Assembly (NCBI RefSeq): GCF_001183545.1
Contig: NZ_KQ236688.1
Location: forward strand, 1,207,149-1,271,148
Reading direction: 5' to 3'
Source: Cellvibrio sp. pealriver
GTDB taxonomy: Bacteria > Pseudomonadota > Gammaproteobacteria > Pseudomonadales > Cellvibrionaceae
Length of the DNA stretch: 64,000 nucleotides
Position 1 is the first letter of the stretch. Each line of letters opens with the position of its first letter. The notes beneath the pieces are model-generated. The model was not told the origin of the DNA and did not search any database. It was given only the letters and a program-made list of their open reading frames with translations. The position numbers were made by a program, and so were the translations under genes. Shown piece by piece: positions 1 to 7,755 of this stretch.

Positions 1-1
1 T

Positions 2-346
2 GATTTGGTTTGGTATTTTGATAATGAATTGGTAGGCGGTGTATTAAATAATCTGATCGTAAATTGTGCGCGCTACTGTAAAAAGCAACTATTGGTGAGC
101 GCAACAGAAGAGAACGGCTTTTTATGTATCGCAGTAGCAGATGATGGCCAAGGGTATCCTGATAACATGCTCTTGGGGCCGTTGCCGCAAGCTGCAGTAT
201 CTTTTAATTCCGGCAATACCAAGCTGGGTTTGTTATTCGCGCGCAAGGTGTTGGAATTGCACAAAACCAAAAAAGGGCAGGGATATATGACAATTGCCAA
301 TAATGGACCTTTGGGTGGAGGAGTGTTGAAATTATATTTGCCTTAA
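2..346 (+). CDS. Sensor histidine kinase-type ATPase domain, 5' partial
   Basis: The reading frame is open to the left edge, so this is the C-terminal end of a longer protein whose start lies outside the window. The visible 114 residues look like a HATPase_c (GHKL) domain: an N-box-like stretch (ELVGGVLNNLIVNCARY), a G1-box DDGQGYPD, and a Gly-rich G2-like NTKLGLLFARKVLELH, ending in a short beta strand. The family binds ATP and phosphorylates a histidine in the missing part of the protein. It ends 89 bases before the proposed start of the twin-FHA gene, on the same strand, so they may be co-transcribed. It could be a stand-alone sensor kinase or the ATPase part of a hybrid response regulator; the window does not show which. 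Confidence 0.7.
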   Translation, partial: DLVWYFDNELVGGVLNNLIVNCARYCKKQLLVSATEENGFLCIAVADDGQGYPDNMLLGPLPQAAVSFNSGNTKLGLLFARKVLELHKTKKGQGYMTIANNGPLGGGVLKLYLP

Positions 347-435
347 TGATGCCGGATACATACTGGTTGGGTGTTGAAATCACCTGTTCGCTATTGCATC
401 ATCTAAGCTTACGTTTTCCATTTCAGGTTTGTCTT

Positions 436-1311
436 ATGCTCAAAATCCGCTTCAAAGATAACAAATACAATGCGGTATGGCTGGTTGAGCCAAAAATCAC
501 CATAGGTCGCTCAGCAACAAATGCACTGGTCATCGACGATCCCCTTGCCAGCGATGTCCATATGGAGGTGTTGGTTGATAATGAGCATTTAACGCTGCGG
601 AATTTGATACCTTCACAGCCAGTAATAGTAAATGGACAGGCGGTTACCGGTGCTTGTGAACTAAAACCGGATGATCAGATCAGTTTGGGGCGGGTTGAGC
701 TTGTCGTAATTGACCCCAAGCGCGAAGCCAAAATTGTTGCAGAAGAGTCAGCCAGTGTAACGCAGTTGCGCACGCCACAAGTGACAGGCTGGTCTCTCAA
801 AGCTCACCACACGGCCTTGGCCAACCGCGTATATCCGCTAAAAGACATTAATGTAATTGGTCGCTCCAACGACTGTGACATCAGTCTGGCGGCTGCGCAT
901 TTATCCCGCCGTCACGCCCAGCTGCAAATTATTGATGGTATGTTGTTTGTCAAAGATTTGGACTCAGCGAATGGTACCTTTCTGAATGGTAAACGCGTTG
1001 CCGAAGCCAGAGTAAGGCGTGGCGATGAGTTGCGGTTTGATGCGCTGACATTTGGTGTAATGGGGCCTACCGACGATATGGCCAAAACGACAGTGCGCAA
1101 AGCCCCGATAAAACCCGAAGTACCTGAAATAAAATCCAGACCTTCACGGGAAAAAACATCGGCACCAACGCGTGCCTCGTCACCAAATCGGTCATCGGCA
1201 GCGATGCAACCAAAACCCGCGCCTGATAACGCCAAGGGTAAATTTGGCTTAATTTTCCTGGGTGTATTGGCTGTTGTGGTTATAACAACCCTGATCCTAA
1301 CGCGAAAATAA
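436..1311 (+). CDS. Twin FHA-domain, C-terminally membrane-anchored protein
   Basis: FHA domains bind phosphothreonine peptides. The first (about residues 1-95) has the GRS motif but a weaker core (SDVH, VNG). The second (about 115-215) is canonical, with IGRSNDCDI, SRRH and NGTFLNG. A Pro/Ser/Lys-rich linker follows, and then a single C-terminal hydrophobic helix ending in TRK, so the FHA domains should face the cytoplasm as a tail-anchored protein. I chose the ATG at 436, giving 291 residues, because the FHA fold begins right there (MLKIRFKD) and a CAGG lies just upstream; the open frame extends back to 346 with sequence that looks non-coding. No Ser/Thr kinase is visible in the window, so the phosphoprotein partner is unknown. 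The neighbouring ATPase-domain gene suggests a signalling role. Confidence 0.8.
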   Translation: MLKIRFKDNKYNAVWLVEPKITIGRSATNALVIDDPLASDVHMEVLVDNEHLTLRNLIPSQPVIVNGQAVTGACELKPDDQISLGRVELVVIDPKREAKIVAEESASVTQLRTPQVTGWSLKAHHTALANRVYPLKDINVIGRSNDCDISLAAAHLSRRHAQLQIIDGMLFVKDLDSANGTFLNGKRVAEARVRRGDELRFDALTFGVMGPTDDMAKTTVRKAPIKPEVPEIKSRPSREKTSAPTRASSPNRSSAAMQPKPAPDNAKGKFGLIFLGVLAVVVITTLILTRK

Positions 1312-1385
1312 TTATTGAAGCTTTGCAGGAAATGGCCGAGAACCTGTGATGCCACAGACAGATACTGCCGCACTCAGGTGATCTT

Positions 1386-2711
1386 ATGAATATTTCCTCT
1401 CTAAACAATCCCTCTGTTTCAACAAGCGTACCTGGCAATAAAGCAGCTGGTACGCCAGTGGATGCAGATAAGTTGGCATCCAACCCCGGCGGTTTCACGC
1501 AGGGTGGAAAAAGCAGCATCGTCACAGCAAGTACAGTGCTGTCGGCCAGTTTTGAGGATAAACGTCAAACTGCCCTGCAAATAGTTAACCGCACACTCAC
1601 GCAGGCTTATGAAAAAATCAGCTCGCGAGGGCAGGCTGCAAGTGCAGAATATGAAACTTTTGAGCCTCTGACGGCTGAAAAAGTTGCTAATAATATTCTT
1701 GGGTTTATCGAGCGCAGGCTGCAAATGGATGTCGCTGACGGTGCTTCCCAAGAGGAGCTACAAGCGCGGTTAGAGGCAGGATTGGCTGGCTTTAAAAAAG
1801 GCTTCGCAGAAGCGAGTGAAAAGCTGGAGGCGCTGAGTCTCTTATCACCGGAGATTAAAGCTGATATCGGTCAAACCTATGATCTGGTGCTTGAAGGTGT
1901 GGATGAACTGCGAGCTAAATTTATCCAGTCTGCTGTTGAAGAAGCGCCAGCCAAATCATCTAACTCTGCTCCAGAGATTGTGAAAACCGCATCACCCAAA
2001 ACGTCCGAACCCACAAAGCTTGATGTGCCTGCTTTTATCCCTGCCACCAGCAGCTACTTGGGTTATGGCAATTATGAATATGGTCGCGCCCGCGAATTCA
2101 GCTTTGAGCTGAGAACGAAAGAGGGCGACATAGTGACTATTAAAGCAAGCTCAAGTGAAGGCTTGGCTGTCGAGGCTGGCCGCGCTTCACGCGGTAATCA
2201 ATCTGTAAGCGCCATGAATGCCAGCTACAGTTCCAGTGAGTCTTTTTCACTCTCAATTGAGGGAGAGTTAAACGAAGATGAGTTGGCTGCGATCAATGAC
2301 TTACTGGGACGGGTGAATGATCTTGCCGGGCAATTTTTTGAAGGTAATCTGGATACTGCATTTGAGCAAGCAATGAATCTGGGATACGACGCTGAACAGA
2401 TCGGCAGTTTCTCGCTCAATCTGGCTCAGGCAGAAATACAGCAAGTCACCCAAGCTTATCAAGCGTTTGAACCTGACAATAATGCTGGCGGTGTTGATAG
2501 GCCTGCATTGTTGGCTGATCAATTGTTGCCGCTGGGGAATTTCATTAAAAATCTGTTAGACAGCTTGGATCGCGCTTCTATTTTTGATGAGCCTGCGTCA
2601 CTGTTGTCTGGCATGGCAGAGACAATCACAGGCGAAACTGAAATAGATCAATTGCAGGGAAAACGATTCCGCGACTTTATTGAAGAAATGTTTGCCTTGG
2701 ATTTGCGCTAA
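1386..2711 (+). CDS. DUF5610-like protein of unknown function
   Basis: This 441-residue protein has no signal peptide or membrane helix. The N-terminus (about 50 residues) is Ser/Asn/Gly-rich and probably disordered. A helical domain at about residues 55-180 contains the stretch VANNILGFIERRLQ and resembles the DUF5610 family as I remember it. A Ser/Pro/Thr linker follows (about 190-215), then a second region starting near an aromatic YLGYGNYEYGRA stretch and continuing as beta-rich then acidic, helical sequence. Such proteins occur in gammaproteobacteria without an assigned role. It lies 74 bases after the FHA gene on the same strand. The DUF assignment is from memory of the pattern; function is unknown. 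Confidence 0.65.
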   Translation: MNISSLNNPSVSTSVPGNKAAGTPVDADKLASNPGGFTQGGKSSIVTASTVLSASFEDKRQTALQIVNRTLTQAYEKISSRGQAASAEYETFEPLTAEKVANNILGFIERRLQMDVADGASQEELQARLEAGLAGFKKGFAEASEKLEALSLLSPEIKADIGQTYDLVLEGVDELRAKFIQSAVEEAPAKSSNSAPEIVKTASPKTSEPTKLDVPAFIPATSSYLGYGNYEYGRAREFSFELRTKEGDIVTIKASSSEGLAVEAGRASRGNQSVSAMNASYSSSESFSLSIEGELNEDELAAINDLLGRVNDLAGQFFEGNLDTAFEQAMNLGYDAEQIGSFSLNLAQAEIQQVTQAYQAFEPDNNAGGVDRPALLADQLLPLGNFIKNLLDSLDRASIFDEPASLLSGMAETITGETEIDQLQGKRFRDFIEEMFALDLR

Positions 2712-2798
2712 TACGTATAAGATGGGTTTTTATTAATTTGATGTTTTATGAGACGGCAGCAATAATTGCCAATCTATTTTGCTCATGAAGATTTTATT

Positions 2799-3047
2799 AT
2801 GAAACCCGTTTATCTTTATTCAACCCTTGGCTGTCATCTATGTGAGATGGCCAAGGAGATTGTATCCCCTTTGTTAAACCATTATTCCCTTTATCTGGAA
2901 GAAATTGAAATCGCCGAATCAGACGAATTGGTAGAGCGTTATGGTGTGCGAATTCCAGTGTTGAAATCCCCGCATCATTTGGACGAATTGGGTTGGCCAT
3001 TTGATGCAAGTCAGGCACAAGCTTTTTTGGACAGAATAGCAATCTGA
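2799..3047 (+). CDS. Glutaredoxin-like (DUF836-type) thiol protein
   Basis: A small thioredoxin-fold protein of 82 residues. It opens with a beta strand followed by the redox motif GCHLC (CxxC), and carries the RIPVLKS segment containing the cis-Pro typical of glutaredoxins, then a C-terminal helix. The family carries out thiol-disulfide exchange in the cytoplasm, but this branch has no firmly assigned substrate. ATG 2799 is preferred over the upstream in-frame codon at 2766 because the fold starts immediately (MKPVYLYSTLGCHLC) and a GAAG lies upstream. The gene runs convergently into the EAL-HDOD gene with only four bases between the stop codons. Confidence 0.82.
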   Translation: MKPVYLYSTLGCHLCEMAKEIVSPLLNHYSLYLEEIEIAESDELVERYGVRIPVLKSPHHLDELGWPFDASQAQAFLDRIAI

Positions 3048-3051
3048 TGCT

Positions 3052-4287
3052 TTATGCATCGCCCGCAAGCCCAAGGCTATTCATTGTTTCTGCCACCCAA
3101 TGTAATGCATCGACATAAATAGTGGCGAGAGTCTCGGGCGATAGCCCAAGGCTTTCCAGATGCGCCCAATCGATATCATCCCAATGGCCTTGCTCATGGG
3201 CCTGAACAATATGCAAAACCATTCCTTCCGGGCCAGAGTGTGCGAGCATAGCTTGATTCAAGGTTTCACTGAGCGAAAGGTTACGAAGCAACTCCTCCAA
3301 CGGAGAGTCGAGAAACGCATCCAATGTTGATAGCAGGCCAACAGTAAAGTAAGAATCCGGGCGGCTGCGTTGGTTGATGTGGGTTGCAATCATTTCGCAC
3401 ATGCGTGCGCGCGTTAGTGCTGCAACACTAAGCTCATGGGGTTTGCCGCTCAAGTTGGACAGCGCTAGTAAATTCACCCAGTTTCTCAGTTTTTGTAACC
3501 CCAACAGCATGATTGCCTGGCGTAATGATTCCACATCACGCGATAAACCAAATGCGGCGGAATTGACTAGTCGTAGAAGCTTGAAACTCAATAATGTATC
3601 GCGTGCGATCATTCGTTCGATTTTTTCAATCGGCACATCCGGATCGTGCAGTGCTGATAACAGCTGCAAAACGGATTGTTTGTTTTCAGAAATTTTTCGT
3701 CCGGTAATCACCCTTGGTTTTGCCAGAAAATAGCCTTGAAATAAATCAAAACCCAAGGCTTTGCAGTTTTCAAACATCTCGTAAGTTTCAACTTTTTCTG
3801 CGATCAGGGTGATACCAAATGGTTTTAGGTAATCAATGTGATGTTTCAGCTTTTCAGGTGTTAAGCTCAATACATCCAACTTGATAATATCGGCATAAGG
3901 AACAAGGTTTTTACTGTCTTCATCCAGCTCAAAATCATCCAATGCAATCGTATAGCCTTGTTCGCGCAATTCCATGAGTGCATGCAGCATAGCGGCATCG
4001 ACTTGTTGCCCTTCAAGAACTTCAATGACTAATTTTTGGCGATTAAACGGGGGAGGGGAATGCAGGAGAGTGCGCGTAAAATTCACAAAAGCTTTATGTT
4101 TTCCAACGACTTGTTCTATTGAAAGCTCTGTGAAGGCGTTAAGTAGAACCTGCGAACTGGCTGCATCTCCATCTGTCGATGCAATAAACTTCAAATCATT
4201 ATTGCGACACAATAATTCATAGGCAATTACCCGCATGTTTCCATCAAAAATAGGTTGGCGGGCAAGAAGTGGCGTCATGTTGGTCAT
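3052..4287 (-). CDS. EAL-HDOD signalling protein (YuxH type)
   Basis: A 411-residue protein with an N-terminal EAL-like domain (about 5-200) and a C-terminal HDOD domain (about 205-400). The EAL signature is degenerate: YELL stands where EAL should be and ALDDFE replaces the DDFG-type loop, while IKLD, EKVET and LFQGYFLAKP remain. Active c-di-GMP phosphodiesterases need the EAL glutamate and the surrounding metal ligands, so this protein probably does not hydrolyse c-di-GMP and may bind it or only protein partners. HDOD domains are non-catalytic HD relatives found in signalling proteins. It is divergent from cheV with 248 bases between them, suggesting a link to motility or surface behaviour. 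A second ATG lies three codons downstream. Confidence 0.85.
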   Translation of the reverse strand: MTNMTPLLARQPIFDGNMRVIAYELLCRNNDLKFIASTDGDAASSQVLLNAFTELSIEQVVGKHKAFVNFTRTLLHSPPPFNRQKLVIEVLEGQQVDAAMLHALMELREQGYTIALDDFELDEDSKNLVPYADIIKLDVLSLTPEKLKHHIDYLKPFGITLIAEKVETYEMFENCKALGFDLFQGYFLAKPRVITGRKISENKQSVLQLLSALHDPDVPIEKIERMIARDTLLSFKLLRLVNSAAFGLSRDVESLRQAIMLLGLQKLRNWVNLLALSNLSGKPHELSVAALTRARMCEMIATHINQRSRPDSYFTVGLLSTLDAFLDSPLEELLRNLSLSETLNQAMLAHSGPEGMVLHIVQAHEQGHWDDIDWAHLESLGLSPETLATIYVDALHWVAETMNSLGLAGDA

Positions 4288-4430
4288 AAAATAAATGAAT
4301 CACAGCGTAGTTGTTTTTCTGGATGTACTGTTATTGGTTCTTGGTCTATTCAACATTGTAGCTGTCAACCGCAAGCTTACAACTACAGGATATTACATCT
4401 AGCGGAAACTCCGGTTTTAACCTGTTGGAA

Positions 4431-4461
4431 TTGCAGCGATTTATGGATTATTGCCTATAAT
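4431..4461 (+). promoter_or_regulatory. Possible sigma-70 promoter of cheV
   Basis: A perfect TATAAT lies at 4456-4461, with TTGCAG at 4431-4436. The spacer of 19 bases is longer than the usual 17, so the -35 assignment is weak. The site is about 75 bases upstream of the cheV start. Confidence 0.35.
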
Positions 4462-4535
4462 CATAGAAATTTACGTCTAAACAGGCGTTTGTGGTTGGGA
4501 GACTCCGACTCTGTTTGCAAATTGATGGTAACCGC

Positions 4536-5483
4536 ATGTCCAAATTATTAGACTCTATTGATCAACGCACTCGCTTGGTAGGTGAGAACAGGCTGGAGTT
4601 GTTGATGTTTCGCCTTGGTGGACGGCAGCTTTTTGCGATTAATGTGTTCAAGGTGCAAGAGGTGGTCAAAGTTCCAAATCTTCGCCATGTGCCACATAGC
4701 CATCCCCATATCAGGGGTGTTGCTCATCTGCGCAACCAAACTGTTCCCGTAATCGATCTGCGTGCGGCCATCGGCATGAGTCCTTTAAAAGAGTTGGACA
4801 ATGCAAATTTGATCGTGGCGGAATACAACCGCTCTGTTCAGGCATTTTTAATTGGTGCGGTCGATCGAATTGTGAACCTTAATTGGGAATTGATACTGCC
4901 ACCGCCAAAAGGAACCGGGCGTAGTCATTTTTTAACAGCGATAACCCGCATTGATGATCAGTTAGTTGAAATATTGGATGTTGAGCGGGTTCTGGCGGAT
5001 ATTATTCCTTATAACACGCGTGTATCTGACAATGTTCTAGATCAGGATTTAGCTTCAGAAGCACGCAAGCGCAAATTAAAAATACTCCTTGCTGAAGATT
5101 CCCCGACAGCAGTTAAACAAGTAAAAGAAACCCTGGGCAATATTGGGGTTGAGGTTTTGTCGGTACAAGATGGATTACAAGCGTTGACGCTATTGCGCCA
5201 ATGGGCAGCGAGTGGCCGCAAAGTGACGGATGAAATTTTGATGCTGGTGACTGATGCTGAAATGCCTGAAATGGATGGCTATCGGTTAACTGCTGAAGTA
5301 CGTAAAGATCCTGCGTTGGCAGATCTTTACGTAGTGTTGCATACCTCTCTTAGCGGCAGCTTTAATAAAGCGATGGTGGAAAAAGTAGGGTGCAATGACT
5401 TTTTATCCAAGTTTCAACCAGACGAGTTGGCTGCTGTAGTACAAAAAAGATTGCGGCAGTATTTTGGTGCGCAGAAAAACTAA
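4536..5483 (+). CDS. cheV: Chemotaxis coupling protein CheV
   Basis: A 315-residue protein with a CheW-like domain (about 20-165) followed by a response-regulator receiver domain (about 185-310). The receiver shows the acidic pair (LLAEDSPTAVK), the phospho-acceptor Asp in LVTDAEMPEMDGYRL, the Thr/Ser in VLHTSLS and the conserved Lys in DFLSKF. CheV couples chemoreceptors to the CheA kinase, and phosphorylation of its receiver domain modulates that coupling. ATG 4536 is chosen over upstream in-frame codons because MSKLLDSIDQRT is the usual CheV start. No other che genes are adjacent, so it is an orphan cheV, as is common in gammaproteobacteria with several receptors. A strong terminator follows. 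Confidence 0.92.
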   Translation: MSKLLDSIDQRTRLVGENRLELLMFRLGGRQLFAINVFKVQEVVKVPNLRHVPHSHPHIRGVAHLRNQTVPVIDLRAAIGMSPLKELDNANLIVAEYNRSVQAFLIGAVDRIVNLNWELILPPPKGTGRSHFLTAITRIDDQLVEILDVERVLADIIPYNTRVSDNVLDQDLASEARKRKLKILLAEDSPTAVKQVKETLGNIGVEVLSVQDGLQALTLLRQWAASGRKVTDEILMLVTDAEMPEMDGYRLTAEVRKDPALADLYVVLHTSLSGSFNKAMVEKVGCNDFLSKFQPDELAAVVQKRLRQYFGAQKN

Positions 5484-5514
5484 TTGATTATGTAATTGAT
5501 TGCGCAGGTAACGT

Positions 5515-5557
5515 AAAAAAAAACCGCTGATACCCTAAAGGCATCAGCGGTTTTTTT
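5515..5557. terminator. Bidirectional rho-independent terminator, cheV / slt
   Basis: A hairpin with outer arms CCGCTGAT (5524-5531) and ATCAGCGG (5543-5550) is flanked by an A-run on the left and seven T on the right. It can therefore terminate both rightward cheV and leftward slt, whose stop codon is at 5569. Confidence 0.9.
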
Positions 5558-5568
5558 ATGTAGGATAT

Positions 5569-7566
5569 TTATAGCTGTTGACTAGCTTCTGTTGGCGTTA
5601 CAAAACGGGTTTCTTGTCCAAGTCTGTAAGCGTAAATGACAGAAAAAGACAGAACGTTTTGCACATAACCCCGTGTTTCTTTGTAAGGAATGGTTTCAAT
5701 CCAAACATCGTAAGGCAATTGCGCATTTTGATCTTTGTTGAGCCATTTTTTGACGCGCGAAGGACCTGCATTATATGCAGCAGCTGCCAATATGCGGTTT
5801 CCATCAAATACGCCAAGCAGATGATTCAAATAGCGGCTGCCCAGTGCAATGTTTTTCTCGGGGGTGATTAAGTCTTGGGGAGCAAAGCGTAGCCCATTTT
5901 TTTGTGCGGTTTGTTTGGCTGTAGAAGGTAATAATTGCATTAAGCCTACTGCGCCCGCCGGGGATTTTGCATCGTGTACGAATGCGCTCTCTTGACGTGT
6001 TACAGCGAAAATAAAGAGCGGATTGACAGATGTTTGTTGCGCAGCTTTGGTCACGTGCTCTTTGTAAACAATAGGGAATCGTACTTGCAGATCATCCCAA
6101 TATTGTGCGTCTGCCATCACTTGTATTCCATTGCGATACCAACCCCATTTCTCAGCGAGTCGGCCAGCCAATACCATTTGTTCCAGCGGCATACGACGGC
6201 TGGTATGGAAAAATTCACGATTAGCTGCACCTAATTCACCGCGCGCAAAAAACTCGCGCGCACGCAACATACCTTGATGGTTTTCCAATGCTGAGACCTG
6301 TTCGGGCGTAAATGCCATCGGGCGATCGAGCAAATGGTAATTTACCCCTGTTTTATCAGCGGCAAGAAAACCATAAAAACTTCTCGCGGGTGCAACACTG
6401 TTATAAATATCCGCGGGTGTTTCACCATTGATTTCTTTAATGTCCAGTTCTTCCATCGCCCTTGCTTGCCAATAGCGCCAGCGTTCTGTTTTACGTGCAT
6501 CTTCCGGTAAGCGTGTTAACCACAGGTTAACTTGCTCCCAGTTTTGTTTGCGTAATGATTCACGCAACAGCCACTCCAATAAATCAACCCTGGTTAAATT
6601 TGGCGTGGATGCGGCCAAGCGTTCAGCTTCCACTTCGTGATCTTGATATAGCAGGCGCAAGGCGATTTGGTATTTGATATCAGTGCGGTCTTCATCGCTG
6701 AATAGCTGTTGTGCGTCGTAACCGTTCCACAGTGCCAAGGCCTCTTTGGCATTGCTGCGCGCTAATTTTTCCAGCCCATGCAGAATCACGGTTTTCATTT
6801 TGGGTGATTGCTTGGAAAATTTGGACGTTTGCTTCAAGAGGCGTGGGTTGGCATTTACCTGTTGCAGCAACAGCGCATGTGGGCGATCTGCTGCCGGTAG
6901 AAGATTGCTCAGATAGCTTGCCATTCCATTATTGTTTGCTTTAACGGCCTTGAGATGGCGATCCCATATGATATCCGCAGTCATAAATCCTGCTTTTTTC
7001 CATTCCACAAACACGGGATCGCACGCTTTGGATTGGGTCTTTTCAATGTTCCATAGCGCGGCTACTTCATTTAAGGCGGCTTTATCTCCCTGTGCAAGAC
7101 GCGCGCGAACATGCAGGCAAGCCAATTCAGGATCTGTCAGTCGCTTATCGTAAAATCGTTGATAGTCTGCCCAGCGCTCACGTTGTGCCAGTGTGCGCAA
7201 CCAGCGATGAGTGAGGCGTTCGGATAGAAATGAATCGGGATAGCGCTTAAAAAAACTTTCTACTTCTTTCGTGGGCAGAGTGATTAAACGATTAGTTAAC
7301 TCTTGGTATTCAAGGTAAGGCAGAAGAGGGTATTGCTGTAACTGTTTAACCAATCGGTGATATTCAGTCATATTTTTGGCATTTAATGCTTTTTGCGCCT
7401 GGGCATATTTTTGCCGTTCTATTTGGCGCGCATCAGGTTTGGCGGGTGCTGTTTTTGTTGCCGGTTTTGTATTGTTAGTTGCCGCGTGTGCAGGGATCAG
7501 AGACATACTACCGACGAATACGCTGGCACTGAGTGCTAACGGCCAAAGTATTTTCGAAAACCTCAT
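5569..7566 (-). CDS. slt: Soluble lytic murein transglycosylase Slt
   Basis: A periplasmic enzyme of 665 residues that cleaves peptidoglycan between MurNAc and GlcNAc, forming 1,6-anhydroMurNAc. It has a signal peptide (positive MRFSK, hydrophobic core, cleavage after AHA), a long alpha-superhelical U/L domain (about 50-480) and a C-terminal goose-lysozyme-like SLT domain. The catalytic Glu is in AVTRQESAF, followed by the family motifs GAVGLMQLLPSTA and AAAAYNAGPSRVKKW. The length matches Slt70. It stands alone, divergent from uup, and shares a bidirectional terminator with cheV. Confidence 0.93.
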   Translation of the reverse strand: MRFSKILWPLALSASVFVGSMSLIPAHAATNNTKPATKTAPAKPDARQIERQKYAQAQKALNAKNMTEYHRLVKQLQQYPLLPYLEYQELTNRLITLPTKEVESFFKRYPDSFLSERLTHRWLRTLAQRERWADYQRFYDKRLTDPELACLHVRARLAQGDKAALNEVAALWNIEKTQSKACDPVFVEWKKAGFMTADIIWDRHLKAVKANNNGMASYLSNLLPAADRPHALLLQQVNANPRLLKQTSKFSKQSPKMKTVILHGLEKLARSNAKEALALWNGYDAQQLFSDEDRTDIKYQIALRLLYQDHEVEAERLAASTPNLTRVDLLEWLLRESLRKQNWEQVNLWLTRLPEDARKTERWRYWQARAMEELDIKEINGETPADIYNSVAPARSFYGFLAADKTGVNYHLLDRPMAFTPEQVSALENHQGMLRAREFFARGELGAANREFFHTSRRMPLEQMVLAGRLAEKWGWYRNGIQVMADAQYWDDLQVRFPIVYKEHVTKAAQQTSVNPLFIFAVTRQESAFVHDAKSPAGAVGLMQLLPSTAKQTAQKNGLRFAPQDLITPEKNIALGSRYLNHLLGVFDGNRILAAAAYNAGPSRVKKWLNKDQNAQLPYDVWIETIPYKETRGYVQNVLSFSVIYAYRLGQETRFVTPTEASQQL

Positions 7567-7755
7567 GGGAACCTCAAATTACTGTCAAACGTAGATACGA
7601 ACCGGCAAACGCATGCGGGTTGGTTATGCCTTCCTGGTGGGATATGATGCGGCACTTTCATTTACCGCGTGGCCAAGCTTATCTTGAGAATAACAGCACC
7701 TTGATGCTTCTGCCAGTACCATTTTCGATAGAAAACTACCTGAATTATTCCTTCT

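Noticed and set aside
912..1373. Leftward 153-codon frame across the FHA gene
   Set aside because: Antisense to the canonical second FHA domain; no family resemblance.
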